DNA of 64,000 nt. It comes from Echinicola soli. GTDB taxonomy: Bacteria; Bacteroidota; Bacteroidia; Cytophagales; Cyclobacteriaceae. This document shows, one piece after another, positions 10,781 through 20,041 of this stretch (the stretch's first letter is position 1; each line of letters opens with the position of its first letter). The notes under the pieces are model-generated. The model had not been told where the DNA came from and made no database searches. It was given only the letters and a program-made list of their open reading frames with translations. Position numbers and translations under genes: made by a program. The DNA is taken from the NCBI RefSeq assembly GCF_006575665.1, contig NZ_CP041253.1, positions 5,485,001 through 5,549,000 of the forward strand, read 5' to 3'.

Positions 10781-11200
10781 TCACTCTCCGTAGTAATCCA
10801 CAAAATTACGAGGGGTTTCATAGAGCTTCAGCTTGTAGAGTCCACCATGAGGGGTTATTTTATTCACCGCTGGCTGCAGGATTTTCCAAAACTCCATCAC
10901 CAGGTTTTCGCAACTGGCCATCTTCCCCTGCATAAAATCCACGTCCACGTTCAGGTTTTTGTGATCTACCTTGTCGATGACAAGCGTTCTGATCAAGGTA
11001 CTCAATGCCTTGAGGTCCACCACAAAACCCGTATCCTCATCAGGAAGCCCTTTTACGGTCACAATAAGCTCAAAATTATGCCCATGCCAATTGGCATTGG
11101 CACATGGCCCAAACACCTCTTTGTTCCTCTCTTCTGTCCAGTTGGGATTCCATAATTTATGAGCGGCATTAAAATGCTCTTTTCTAGAAACGTGTATCAT
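10781..11200 (-). CDS. queD: 6-pyruvoyl-tetrahydropterin synthase / QueD family protein
   Basis: Zinc enzyme that acts on dihydroneopterin triphosphate: QueD makes 6-carboxytetrahydropterin for queuosine, PTPS makes 6-pyruvoyl-tetrahydropterin. Counting from the ATG at 11200 (139 residues), zinc ligands are His14 (AAHKL) and the HGH pair at 39/41, with catalytic Cys33. The Cys-HGH spacing is C-x5-HGH, as in mammalian PTPS, rather than the C-x3-HGH of E. coli QueD. I chose 11200 over a TTG at 11224 because a -7 box (11222-11229) overlaps the latter. queE lies 7 kb away on the same strand, which favours a role in queuosine synthesis, but the motif leaves biopterin synthesis open. Confidence 0.85.
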   Translation of the reverse strand: MIHVSRKEHFNAAHKLWNPNWTEERNKEVFGPCANANWHGHNFELIVTVKGLPDEDTGFVVDLKALSTLIRTLVIDKVDHKNLNVDVDFMQGKMASCENLVMEFWKILQPAVNKITPHGGLYKLKLYETPRNFVDYYGE

Positions 11201-11221
11201 GACTACTTTCAGATTTGAGGG

Positions 11222-11229
11222 CAAAGATA
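11222..11229 (-). promoter_or_regulatory. -7 box upstream of the queD-like gene
   Basis: TATCTTTG on the minus strand, 21 bases before the ATG at 11200. A TTG occurs 24 bases upstream (11254-11256), slightly beyond the usual spacing. It decides against the longer start at 11224. Confidence 0.5.
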
Positions 11230-11282
11230 CAAAAAACTCGCATTATTAAATGACAACACTTTGGCTGATTTAATCGCACTCA

Positions 11283-11325
11283 TTTTAAAACAAGAAAGCC
11301 ACCAACAAAATGTCCAGTGGCTTTC
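11283..11325 (-). terminator. Terminator of the susCD operon
   Basis: Stem GAAAGCCAC (11317-11325, minus sense) / GTGGCTTTC (11294-11302) followed by TTGTTTT in the minus direction, 27 bases past the susD stop. Confidence 0.7.
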
Positions 11326-11351
11326 TATTCTAATTAAATTCGAAATAAATT

Positions 11352-12791
11352 CTATAAAGGATTTGGCTCCAGCTCAGGGTTAATGTTCAATTGCGATTGA
11401 GGAATTGGCCAAATTGCTTTTGGATCACCAGCCATAACGCCTACACCTGCATTTTCTACAGCCACACTAGGAGGAGTCACAGTCCTTAAAGGTTTTCCTG
11501 TCCTCAACAAATCCATCCTTCTATGCCCTTCGAAACATAACTCTTTACGCCTTTGATCATATATTGCTTCAAGCAATTCCTCAGCATTAGAAAAGTCCAC
11601 CACTGTCCAGAGAGTTGTCAAACCCGCTCTATTCCTTACATCATTCACCAAGCTAATAGCTTCTTCGTCAACTGATTGATTTAGCTCCACTAAAGCTTCA
11701 GCTCTATTTAGCATAACCTCTGCTATCCTTATCGCATGATAATCACTCGAATTATCATTACCATTATCATACTTGAGTGTATATACCGCCGGATTTCCAT
11801 TAAAATTGACATCCTCTACCTTAAACGTTCCTCTTATATCATCCGGCTCTTCAGCAAATAATGCTTCCAAGTTTGGAGAAAACTCTCCATCTCCTCTGCC
11901 CCCTTGGTCTCGCCCTGTGTAATAACCATCCCAAGAACCACTACTTGTTTCTGCATCGCTATCACTTTGCGGATCTGTTGCATTATTTTCAATAGAAAAG
12001 ATAATTTCATCGTTAACGGTATTGTAAAAACTAAGGTCACTATTTAGCGAAAACCCACCTTCACTAATCACCAATTCCGCTGAGTTAGCAGCATTTTCCC
12101 AATCCTCCATGTACAAATACAATCTAGACAATAAGGCTGTAGCTGAATAAGAAGAAGCAAATCCTTGCTCTGCAGAGGGTGGTAAATTCTGTTCTGCAAA
12201 CATTAAATCACTTTCTATTTGTGCATACACCTCTACTAAGGTATTTCGTGGCAAATTCAACACCTCCCCGGTAAATGGTTCCAAATACAAAGGAACTGAT
12301 AGATTTTCTCCATTATTAACAAAATATGGCTGCGAATACAAGTTTGCCAATAAAAAGTATACCATTCCTCTAATATATCTTGCTCCAGCAATCAATTCGG
12401 CTTTCTCTTCATCTGTAGCATCCTCAATTTCAGGAACGTTGGCGATAATCGCATTTGCCCCTAAGATTACTTGATAACCATCTCTCCAAACTTCATCCAC
12501 CGTACTATTTGCCGGTTGTACGGAGAAATTGTTAAAGTCCTGCAATGAAGGAAAGGATCCTGTAAAGTTTGCATTATCCGTGATAAAATCAGATATAAAT
12601 TGGGGCTGACTTCCAAAAACGTGTAAGTCTTGCATTAAATCATAACAACCGATCAATACGCCTTCGGCATTAGTATAACTTGCAAAGGCTACATCTTCTG
12701 ACAATGATTGCTGTGGCTTAATATCTTCTAGCCGGTCTGCACAGCCTGTAAGCAGCAGCGCGCAGGATAAAATTCTATATATTGTCTTCAT
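11352..12791 (-). CDS. SusD/RagB-family outer membrane lipoprotein
   Basis: Surface lipoprotein that, with its SusC partner, binds nutrients (usually glycans, sometimes peptides) and delivers them to the TonB-dependent channel. 479 residues, typical length. The N-terminus is a lipoprotein signal with lipobox LLTGC (Cys16). An N-terminal SusD-like region (NFTGSF ... VDEVWRDGYQVILGANAII) is followed by the helical TPR-like scaffold and the C-terminal RagB/SusD segment, with the familiar HAIRIAEVMLNRAEAL and ERRKELCFEGHRRMDLLR-like stretches. It lies 12 bases after susC. No glycoside hydrolase, peptidase, sigma/anti-sigma or SusE-type gene accompanies the pair, so the substrate cannot be inferred. 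Confidence 0.93.
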   Translation of the reverse strand: MKTIYRILSCALLLTGCADRLEDIKPQQSLSEDVAFASYTNAEGVLIGCYDLMQDLHVFGSQPQFISDFITDNANFTGSFPSLQDFNNFSVQPANSTVDEVWRDGYQVILGANAIIANVPEIEDATDEEKAELIAGARYIRGMVYFLLANLYSQPYFVNNGENLSVPLYLEPFTGEVLNLPRNTLVEVYAQIESDLMFAEQNLPPSAEQGFASSYSATALLSRLYLYMEDWENAANSAELVISEGGFSLNSDLSFYNTVNDEIIFSIENNATDPQSDSDAETSSGSWDGYYTGRDQGGRGDGEFSPNLEALFAEEPDDIRGTFKVEDVNFNGNPAVYTLKYDNGNDNSSDYHAIRIAEVMLNRAEALVELNQSVDEEAISLVNDVRNRAGLTTLWTVVDFSNAEELLEAIYDQRRKELCFEGHRRMDLLRTGKPLRTVTPPSVAVENAGVGVMAGDPKAIWPIPQSQLNINPELEPNPL

Positions 12792-12803
12792 TATTTCTCT
12801 ATT

Positions 12804-15791
12804 TTAAAATCCTAATGATACACCAAAGGTTATTTGTCTTGGATTAGGAGAAGTAAAGAAACTTTCTCCTGACATATTTCCAGCTTCTGTACCCGAAGTA
12901 TTTACTTCTGGATCAGAGCCATTATCGAAAGCATCACTTGCAAAGGTCGCAAGGTTTTGTCCCATCACATAAACTCTAGCTGATCTCACCGCTTTTGTAC
13001 GTTGGAGCAGACTCACAGGGAGTTGATAGGATAAAGTTATGTTCTTCAAACGAATATAACTTGCATCAAAAAGATGCCTAGTAGACTCATTATCCCAAAA
13101 GGACAACGTAGAACTTGAGTAAGCCGGAGCAAACGCATCTCTATTATCTGTTGTCCATGAGTCAAGTACCCTTGTAGTATTATTAAATGAACCACTGGCC
13201 GCTATATTTTCTGAAAACTCATTATCTGCTAAATAGACGTGTCCCCCACTTACAAAATTAAAGAAAACCCTCAAAGAAAGCCCTTTGTATGAAAACGTAT
13301 TAGTAAAACCTCCTGTAGCTTTTGGTAAAGAAGAACCAGCGTAAATATACGGAGCAGCGGTATAATCTGTTGTAGCCTCTCCATCCGCTCCTCTCCATTC
13401 TGCATCACCCGTTTCCGGATTTATACCCACGTACTCTTTCAAGAAGAATTCATTTGCTGTTCTTCCGACGGTCGCCCGCGCCTCATCGGTAAACGAACCA
13501 ATTGGAACATACAGATTACCATCTGGATCTACTTGAGCCGACTCCGGTAGTTTTGTTACCTCATTTTTCAAAAAACCTACATTAAAAGAGGCTGTCCACC
13601 TAAATTCACTTTCAGTAAAAATATCACCGGATAGGGAAAGATCTACCCCATTGTTTCTCATCGAACCAAAATTCTGGGTCCTACTTGCAAATCCCGTGGT
13701 GTAAGGCAAAGGAACATCCAATAAAATACCTTCGGTGCTTTTATTCCAGTAACTAAAGTCAAACCTTAGTCTATTGGAGAAAAGTTCCGCATTTAAGTTG
13801 ACATCAAACTGATGGGTAGTCTCCCATGTTAAGTTAGGGTTTGAAGGCTGAGAATAGTAAAGCCCTGGAGAACCGTTATAATTCACACCATTGTATAATC
13901 CCAGTGCACCAAAATTCGATATTCTGTCATTACCACTTGAGCCATAGCTCGAGGATAGCTTAAGAAAATCCACAACGCCCCCTTTAGGAAAGAAATCCTC
14001 TGAGCTTATTAACCAAGAAGCAGAAACCGCCGCAAAAGTCCCATATCTTTTGTCCTCACCAAATCTAGAAGATCCATCTCGTCGGACACTACCTTCCACG
14101 ATGTATCTATCGGAATAATTATAGTTTAATCTACCGAAAAAAGAGGCTATAGCCCATTCTGTACCTGTATTGGAGGCTGTTACAGGCTCAGACCCGGAAC
14201 CTGTATTTGGGAGGTCATCTGAAATATACCCATTTGCTTCAGTAAGGATGGCATCCCTATCAGAAGTTTCAAAGCTTTGCCCAACCAATGCATCAATGGT
14301 GTGTGCCCCAAATGTCTTTACATAGTTAAGTGTATTTGTTGTTAACCACTTACTATCTTGATTAATCTCTTTCGAACCATATCCCCCAGGGGTAATGATA
14401 TCACCAGATCTATACTCCTCTTCTACTTGCACATAATCCATACCCCAGTCTGTTCTAAAAGCTAAATCTTCCAAAATATTGTATTCAGCAAATACATTTC
14501 CAGTACTTCTTCTAGAGGTCAAGACATAACGAATGTCCCTATCTAAGAGGAGTGGATTATTGAAGCCTGCCTGCTGCAGGTTGCCTTCGGCATCATAAGG
14601 TTGCCCGAATGGAGTGTTTAGATAACTAACTGTCCATGGAGAATAAGTATCATTTTCAGCTCCAACCCTGTCATTTACTAAAGATGAGGTAGCAAAATTA
14701 ACTCCTACCCTCAATTTATCAGAAGCTTCATGGGTCAAGTTTAACCTACCATTCAATTTATCCACCTCATTACCGATCACATACGCCCTACTATTAAAAT
14801 AGGTCCCTCCTACATAGAACGTTGTTTTATCACTTCCACCGCTGGCATTTAAAGAATATGAATTTAATGCTCCCGTTTGACTTACAATATCCCTCCAATT
14901 AGTCCCGCTTTCTGGAAAAGTAGCAGGATCAGCACCAAGATCAGCTCTAAGTTTTGAATATTGATCAAAATTCAAAACCTCCTTCTCTACAGATGCCTCA
15001 TTTACACCTGTATAATAGTCAAAATTAATTTGAGTCTTTTCTCCTAATTTTCCACTTTTTGTAGTGATTATAATTACCCCATTGGCACCTCTTGAACCGT
15101 ACAATGCTGTTGCAGCAGCATCCTTAAGAACTGTCATGCTTTCTATATCATTAGGATTCAAATCCATTAATGGGTTCAGTGCTGTCCCCCCTCCTCCAGA
15201 GGAATATGATGTAGATCCAGATGCATCATTTAGGGGGACACCGTCGATAACAAACAATGGGCTATTTCCAGATGTAAATGAAGTAATACCCCTTACCCGA
15301 ACAACCTGAGAAGACCCAATTAACCCAGAAGACGAAGTTGCCTGGACTCCTGCAGCTTGTCCCTGGAGAGCTTCTTGGGGGGATATCACTGGAAAATTCT
15401 CAAAAGCATCGGAATCTACCGTTTCTATTTGTTGTGTATTAAGTTTTTCGGACTGCATACCATATGCCTGTACCACTATTTCGCTTAATTGCTTCGCATC
15501 TGCCTGCAAGGTTACATTTATAATAGATTTACTTCCTATTTCAATTTCTTGGCTGATCATTCCCATAAATGAAAAAACCAAGACATTACCACCTTCTGGT
15601 ACTTCAATGGAATATTCTCCATCCAAATCTGTAGCGGCCCCAACAGTAGTTCCTTTTACTAAAACAGAAACGCCGGGCAACTCCCCGCCGTCCTCGCCGG
15701 AGGTAACAGTCCCGGTGACTGTCCGGCTTTGGCCGAATGCCACAGCACTCGCCAATAAAATTGCTAATCCTAGCAGTAAAATTTTCTTCAT
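12804..15791 (-). CDS. SusC/RagA-family TonB-dependent outer membrane receptor
   Basis: Outer membrane channel that imports the substrate captured by SusD, powered through TonB. From the ATG at 15791 the protein is 995 residues: signal peptide MKKILLLG...AFG (about 1-20), carboxypeptidase-regulatory-like domain (about 25-105), plug domain with LQGQAAGVQ and YGSRGANGVIIITTKSG (about 115-240), then a long beta-barrel ending in aromatic residue F (ITFGVSLGF). An upstream start at 15836 would add 15 residues before the signal peptide and is unlikely. It forms a two-gene operon with susD. No extra N-terminal secretin/TonB short domain for anti-sigma contact is evident, which fits the lack of a nearby sigma/anti-sigma pair. 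Confidence 0.95.
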   Translation of the reverse strand: MKKILLLGLAILLASAVAFGQSRTVTGTVTSGEDGGELPGVSVLVKGTTVGAATDLDGEYSIEVPEGGNVLVFSFMGMISQEIEIGSKSIINVTLQADAKQLSEIVVQAYGMQSEKLNTQQIETVDSDAFENFPVISPQEALQGQAAGVQATSSSGLIGSSQVVRVRGITSFTSGNSPLFVIDGVPLNDASGSTSYSSGGGGTALNPLMDLNPNDIESMTVLKDAAATALYGSRGANGVIIITTKSGKLGEKTQINFDYYTGVNEASVEKEVLNFDQYSKLRADLGADPATFPESGTNWRDIVSQTGALNSYSLNASGGSDKTTFYVGGTYFNSRAYVIGNEVDKLNGRLNLTHEASDKLRVGVNFATSSLVNDRVGAENDTYSPWTVSYLNTPFGQPYDAEGNLQQAGFNNPLLLDRDIRYVLTSRRSTGNVFAEYNILEDLAFRTDWGMDYVQVEEEYRSGDIITPGGYGSKEINQDSKWLTTNTLNYVKTFGAHTIDALVGQSFETSDRDAILTEANGYISDDLPNTGSGSEPVTASNTGTEWAIASFFGRLNYNYSDRYIVEGSVRRDGSSRFGEDKRYGTFAAVSASWLISSEDFFPKGGVVDFLKLSSSYGSSGNDRISNFGALGLYNGVNYNGSPGLYYSQPSNPNLTWETTHQFDVNLNAELFSNRLRFDFSYWNKSTEGILLDVPLPYTTGFASRTQNFGSMRNNGVDLSLSGDIFTESEFRWTASFNVGFLKNEVTKLPESAQVDPDGNLYVPIGSFTDEARATVGRTANEFFLKEYVGINPETGDAEWRGADGEATTDYTAAPYIYAGSSLPKATGGFTNTFSYKGLSLRVFFNFVSGGHVYLADNEFSENIAASGSFNNTTRVLDSWTTDNRDAFAPAYSSSTLSFWDNESTRHLFDASYIRLKNITLSYQLPVSLLQRTKAVRSARVYVMGQNLATFASDAFDNGSDPEVNTSGTEAGNMSGESFFTSPNPRQITFGVSLGF

Positions 15792-16381
15792 AATTGGTTG
15801 ATTTTGATTTAACAATGTCAAGATAAACGTTAGCATCTAATAATCCAATAGTAGATCAATTTATTATAAAAGACACTTATTTTTCCAACAAGTATTAAAT
15901 ACCACAAAAAAACAACCCATATTTTTGATTAAAAACAATTACAAAAACAAAACAATAGCCCAAATATCATGACAAAACCCATAAATGAATAAACCATATT
16001 TGGGCTCAAGTATTATTAACAAATTTTAACTAAAAAACAGCAATTTGTATTATAAAGCTGTTCATTTGAAAATAAAAAGGACAACCTTCTAATTACTTTT
16101 TAACAAGCCCCTTTTAAAAAGTAGCAAACACATATATATAGGATAATTTTTACGTGTAAATTCATTTGGTTATTAATAAGGCTATATCATATAAGAAAAT
16201 CACTCTTTCCTTTATTTTTTTGCTAAAAAATCGGTTAGATTGAGTATTCCGAGCCTAAAAAAGCTAGCGCATTGGCTCCGGTATAAAATTGATTTTAACA
16301 AGGTCGGATCCCATTTACTGGTTGGACAAAGCTAGAAAAGGCCGTAACTACCTCCCGGACAGACAGGTCTGCAGTGACATC
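15792..16381. other. A/T-rich intergenic region upstream of susC
   Basis: 590 bases between the susC start and the stop of the PorE-like gene, with no credible gene. The part from about 15840 to 16230 is strongly A/T rich. It carries the 11-bp inverted repeat at 15957-16006 and presumably the susC promoter, but I found no TTG/TAnnTTTG pair. Confidence 0.6.
15957..16006 (-). repeat. Perfect 11-bp inverted repeat upstream of susC
   Basis: AGCCCAAATAT (15957-15967) and ATATTTGGGCT (15996-16006) with a 28-base loop. In the minus direction a T-rich tract (TTGTTTTGTTTTTG) follows. It could be the late terminator of the PorE-like/queE transcript or an attenuator/operator before susC. Confidence 0.6.
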
Positions 16382-18292
16382 TTAATCGACCACAATCTCA
16401 ATCCTACGGTTTTTGGACCTTCCTAAAGCCGTACCATTTGACATGAGTGGCCTTTTATCGCCATATCCGAAGACGGTCAATCGCGCTTCGTCTATGCCTT
16501 GGTTTAGTAAATAGGCCTGGACACTGGCTGCTCTACGAAGGCTTAAGTCCTGGTTATAATCTGCATTCCCCACGTTGTCGGTATGTCCCTCAATAACAAT
16601 GTGGACATCGGGATTCTCGTCCAAAAATTTCTTAAGCCTTAGCAGGGAGCTTTTGGAAGAAGGCTTCAAATCTGCCTTGTCAAAATCAAAGAAAACATTT
16701 TCAAACAAAAACTCTTCACCGCTCGCCACCGGCTTAAGGCCAATATCCATATCTTTAATATCCTTCAGGCTGTCCTTTTCCACATTATATATCCGCGGCA
16801 AGAAACCTTTCTTCTCCACATAGAGGCCCGAAGAGGCCTTGTCCGGATAGATCATCATAAACCTGCCAGCATCACCTTCAGATCTAAATTCATACATGGT
16901 GCTGTCGTTCTCCAAATCCACCAGTGAAAGGGTCGCCACGATGGGCTCACCTGTTTTTTCATTTCGTACTCTTCCACCCGTTACGATCAACCGCTCGCCC
17001 AAATCAATCTCGTCTGGAAAGGCAAAACGGTAGAGGTACGACCTGTCGAGTGCCCCCTCCTTCAAGCTATTTTCTGTGTAATAGGCATAGTCCTGCTGGG
17101 CAGTAATGAACAACGCCAGTTGGTCCAAATGATCGTTGATGGGATAGCCAAGGTTAACAGGTTGCTGAAACGCTCCCTGAACAATCTTTGAATTGAACAA
17201 ATCCATACCTCCAAATCCCATATGCCCATTGGAAGCAAAAAATAGCAGCTCATTGTTAAAATAGATAAAGGGAGAAACCTCATCAAATTTCGTATTGATA
17301 GCTTCACCTACATTTATTGGCTCTGCCCACGAATTGTCCCTTTCCCTTACCGTATAGTAAATGTCATTTCCTCCCATTCCTCCTCTTCGGTTTGAGGAGA
17401 AGAACAGGATACTTCCGTCTGCAGAAAGGGAAGGCTGGGAATCCCAATACCTAGAGTTTACTTTCTCTCCCATATTGACAGGATCCTGCCATTTTCCGCC
17501 CACTTTATATGCGATATATAAATCACAACTCCCATAAGAGTCCGGTGCATCACAGCTGGTGTAGATCAAAATATTCCCATCGGCCGAAATGGTACAGGTA
17601 CCTTCATTGTGAACGGTATTGATCGATTGGGCGAGCGCTTCAGGCCTACTCCATTGACCTTCCTTCCACATAGAGGTAAAAATATCCTCATGCTCGGTCG
17701 GCTCCAGTCCATCACGTTTGGTAAACAGTAACTGCTTGCTGTCTGCTGTCAATACCGGAAAATACTGGAGCTGGAATTGGTTCAGCGGGCTTTCCAACCT
17801 TTCCTTGTGAATCACTTTTTCCGCTGCCAGTTCCCTTTTTATAAAATCCATCTTTTTCTCCATGGATTGGAATGCAGAAGAGGATTTCACTTTACTGGAA
17901 AAAAGCCCCTGACTGTTATAAAATTTCTTTATTGCCGCGTCAAAATCTCCTGACTTCAAATAAATATTGGTAACCAACCAACTAAAGTCCGCCATAAAAC
18001 CACTGTTTCCTTGGCTTTTTAATTCCCCGGCACTCGCTATTTGAAGGGCTTCCCTCGCGCTTCCCTTCTTGAGCAAAAGCTGGGACCACTTCTTATAAGC
18101 CTCTAGAAACCCCTCGTCTTTATTCACAGCATCAGCATATTTCTCCAGTGCTTCATCATACCTTCTGCGCATGGACAGATCCTCTCCTTCTTGATAGAGC
18201 TTGATCGCCCTTCTGTTTTCGCTGGTATAACTTTGGCCAAGCGCTTGAGAACTGATAAAAATAAAAAAGAAGACTATTTGGGCTACTCTCAT
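16382..18292 (-). CDS. TPR / beta-propeller / OmpA-family protein (PorE-like architecture)
   Basis: Envelope protein of 636 residues with four parts: signal peptide (about 1-19), TPR region (about 24-110), PD40/WD40-like beta-propeller repeats (about 170-420, repeated SADG and SxLSADGSILFFSSNRRGG-type blades), a carboxypeptidase-regulatory-like beta-sandwich (about 435-520), and a C-terminal OmpA peptidoglycan-binding domain (about 528-636, with FDFDKADL, EGHTDNVG and NRRIEI). This is the domain order described for PorE of the type IX secretion system, but Bacteroidota carry several paralogues with the same layout, and this one has a signal-peptidase-I-like signal instead of a lipobox. Likely role: anchoring an outer membrane complex to peptidoglycan. 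It starts 5 bases after the queE stop, so the two are cotranscribed. Confidence 0.88.
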   Translation of the reverse strand: MRVAQIVFFFIFISSQALGQSYTSENRRAIKLYQEGEDLSMRRRYDEALEKYADAVNKDEGFLEAYKKWSQLLLKKGSAREALQIASAGELKSQGNSGFMADFSWLVTNIYLKSGDFDAAIKKFYNSQGLFSSKVKSSSAFQSMEKKMDFIKRELAAEKVIHKERLESPLNQFQLQYFPVLTADSKQLLFTKRDGLEPTEHEDIFTSMWKEGQWSRPEALAQSINTVHNEGTCTISADGNILIYTSCDAPDSYGSCDLYIAYKVGGKWQDPVNMGEKVNSRYWDSQPSLSADGSILFFSSNRRGGMGGNDIYYTVRERDNSWAEPINVGEAINTKFDEVSPFIYFNNELLFFASNGHMGFGGMDLFNSKIVQGAFQQPVNLGYPINDHLDQLALFITAQQDYAYYTENSLKEGALDRSYLYRFAFPDEIDLGERLIVTGGRVRNEKTGEPIVATLSLVDLENDSTMYEFRSEGDAGRFMMIYPDKASSGLYVEKKGFLPRIYNVEKDSLKDIKDMDIGLKPVASGEEFLFENVFFDFDKADLKPSSKSSLLRLKKFLDENPDVHIVIEGHTDNVGNADYNQDLSLRRAASVQAYLLNQGIDEARLTVFGYGDKRPLMSNGTALGRSKNRRIEIVVD

Positions 18293-18297
18293 TTAAT

Positions 18298-18924
18298 TTA
18301 TGGGATATCCATAAATTTATGAGTTTGTAGCGAAATATTCCAATCAGGATGATTTTTTATGTAATCGATGATCTCTCCGGTGAATTTATCGGACTTGCTC
18401 CATTCGGGCTGGAGCAGTTTTTTGCAGCTTGGCTGGACTTTCTTTGCATGCTTTTCAGCAAAGTCAAAATCACTTTTATGAAAAACGATCACTTTGATCT
18501 CATCTGCCTTTTCAAAAATACTGGGATGGGGTTCCTTGAACTTCTTGGGTGAAAAACAGACCCAATCAAACTGACCTGAAAAAGGATGGGCTCCACTGGT
18601 CTCTATATTGGTCGTAAAACCCTTTTCCTTTAAAAGCGCCGTAAGCGGCCCAAGTTCATACATCAGCGGTTCCCCGCCGGTAATCACCACCAATCTTCCA
18701 GGGTACTGAAGTGCTCCGTCTACTATTTCTTCCACAGAAAGTACCGGCCATTTAGCCGCTTCCCAGGATTCCTTCACGTCACACCAAACGCATCCTACAT
18801 CACATCCGCCCAGACGAATAAAATACGCTGGATGACCAGTAAATGTACCTTCTCCCTGGATGGTATAAAATGCTTCCATCAAAGGAAGCATAAGTCCTTT
18901 TTCTACCGCTTGTTTGATTTCCAT
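18298..18924 (-). CDS. queE: 7-carboxy-7-deazaguanine synthase
   Basis: Radical SAM enzyme that rearranges 6-carboxytetrahydropterin to 7-carboxy-7-deazaguanine, a precursor of queuosine in tRNA. The 208-residue protein begins with the substrate/SAM region FYTIQGEGTFTG (residues 19-30) and has the iron-sulfur cluster motif C-x3-C-x2-C at Cys41, Cys45 and Cys48. A GGEP motif for SAM binding is near residue 80 (VVITGGEPL). It is the upstream gene of a two-gene unit with the PorE-like gene, an unrelated function. The queD-like gene at 10781 would supply its substrate if that protein is a true QueD. Confidence 0.94.
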   Translation of the reverse strand: MEIKQAVEKGLMLPLMEAFYTIQGEGTFTGHPAYFIRLGGCDVGCVWCDVKESWEAAKWPVLSVEEIVDGALQYPGRLVVITGGEPLMYELGPLTALLKEKGFTTNIETSGAHPFSGQFDWVCFSPKKFKEPHPSIFEKADEIKVIVFHKSDFDFAEKHAKKVQPSCKKLLQPEWSKSDKFTGEIIDYIKNHPDWNISLQTHKFMDIP

Positions 18925-19093
18925 GATTTAATTTTTGATGGAGCGGGTGATTGAACCGCTGTGAAATTGAATATAACTTAAGTAGGGAATAGACACTACC
19001 AATATTCCGCATCAGGAACATGTGTACCACTTTCCTCTTTTACACTAACCAAACCCTCCATTTCTGTCTTGGGTTCCCTGTCTTGGATTATAT

Positions 19094-19978
19094 TTACTTA
19101 TACACCTTTTTTTCTGCCGAAAGCAGGGTGTTGTATAGCAATGAGGCAATTGTCATTGGCCCTACACCACCAGGAACCGGTGTTATGGCAGATGACTTTG
19201 CTGAAACTTCGTCAAACTTCACATCACCGATAAGCCTAAAACCATTCTTCTTGGAGGAATCTTCGATCCGGTGGATCCCCACATCAACTACCACTGCTCC
19301 CTCTTTCACCATATCTGCCGTCACAAATTCCGGCTTCCCAATGGCCACAATCAGAATATCAGCAGTTTTGGCAATTTCTTTTAAATTTTTGGTCCTGCTG
19401 TGCGTTAAGGTCACCGTGCTATTGCCGGGATAATCATTCCTGGCCATCAGGATGCTCATTGGAGAACCTACAATATGGCTCCTTCCGATCACCACGCAGT
19501 GTTTCCCCGAAGTCTCAATCTCATAGCGCTTTAGCAGCTCGATGATCCCATAGGGGGTGGCTGCCACGTAAGTAGGCCAGTTCAACGCCATCCGACCAAC
19601 GTTGGCCGGAGTAAATCCGTCCACATCCTTTTCAGGTTTGATCTTCGCCGTTACCTTTTCCACAGAAATATGCTTCGGAAGGGGCAACTGGACAATCAGT
19701 CCATCGATATCCGGGTTTTCATTGATCTCTTCCACTGCTTTGAGCAGCTCTTCTTCAGACACATTATCCTCCAGCTTCACCAAAGTCGACTCAAACCCCA
19801 CAAATTCACAGGCCTTTACCTTGGCCCCCACATAAGTTTGGCTGGCTCCATCATTGCCCACCAAAACCGCTGCCAAATGAGGTACCTTCCCCCCTGCTGT
19901 TTTGATTTCCTTTACGCGGGCTGCTATTTCATTTTTGATATCAGCTGATGTCTTCTTTCCGTCTATTATTGTAGGCAT
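19094..19978 (-). CDS. folD: Bifunctional methylenetetrahydrofolate dehydrogenase/cyclohydrolase
   Basis: Cytoplasmic folate enzyme that converts 5,10-methylene-THF through methenyl-THF to 10-formyl-THF, feeding purine and fMet synthesis. 294 residues, usual length. The catalytic Tyr-x3-Lys (YVGAK, about residues 52-56), the family signature [11 protein letters not shown], the cofactor loop [12 protein letters not shown], and the C-terminal [10 protein letters not shown] are all intact. The ATG at 19978 gives [15 protein letters not shown], in line with the family. No operon partner on either side: queE lies 169 bases downstream and the degenerate inverted-repeat element (19999-20467) lies directly upstream, between folD and lepA. 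Confidence 0.97.
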   Translation of the reverse strand: MPTIIDGKKTSADIKNEIAARVKEIKTAGGKVPHLAAVLVGNDGASQTYVGAKVKACEFVGFESTLVKLEDNVSEEELLKAVEEINENPDIDGLIVQLPLPKHISVEKVTAKIKPEKDVDGFTPANVGRMALNWPTYVAATPYGIIELLKRYEIETSGKHCVVIGRSHIVGSPMSILMARNDYPGNSTVTLTHSRTKNLKEIAKTADILIVAIGKPEFVTADMVKEGAVVVDVGIHRIEDSSKKNGFRLIGDVKFDEVSAKSSAITPVPGGVGPMTIASLLYNTLLSAEKKVYK

Positions 19979-19998
19979 GATCTATTAAAGTTGGAAGT

Positions 19999-20017
19999 GA
20001 GAGGTACGAAGTACGAA
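19999..20017 (+). repeat. Left inverted repeat of the folD-lepA element
   Basis: GAGAGGTACGAAGTACGAA, 21 bases upstream of the folD start. It contains two GTACGAA/GTACGAA-like units in tandem and matches the right repeat in inverted orientation at 16 of 19 bases. Confidence 0.6.
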
Positions 20018-20041
20018 ATCTTCTGTTGGCTACTCACATTT

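Noticed and set aside
15837..16381. Replication origin or hidden gene in the A/T-rich gap
   Set aside because: No DnaA-box cluster and no open frame with recognisable content; A/T-rich upstream regions of susC genes are common.
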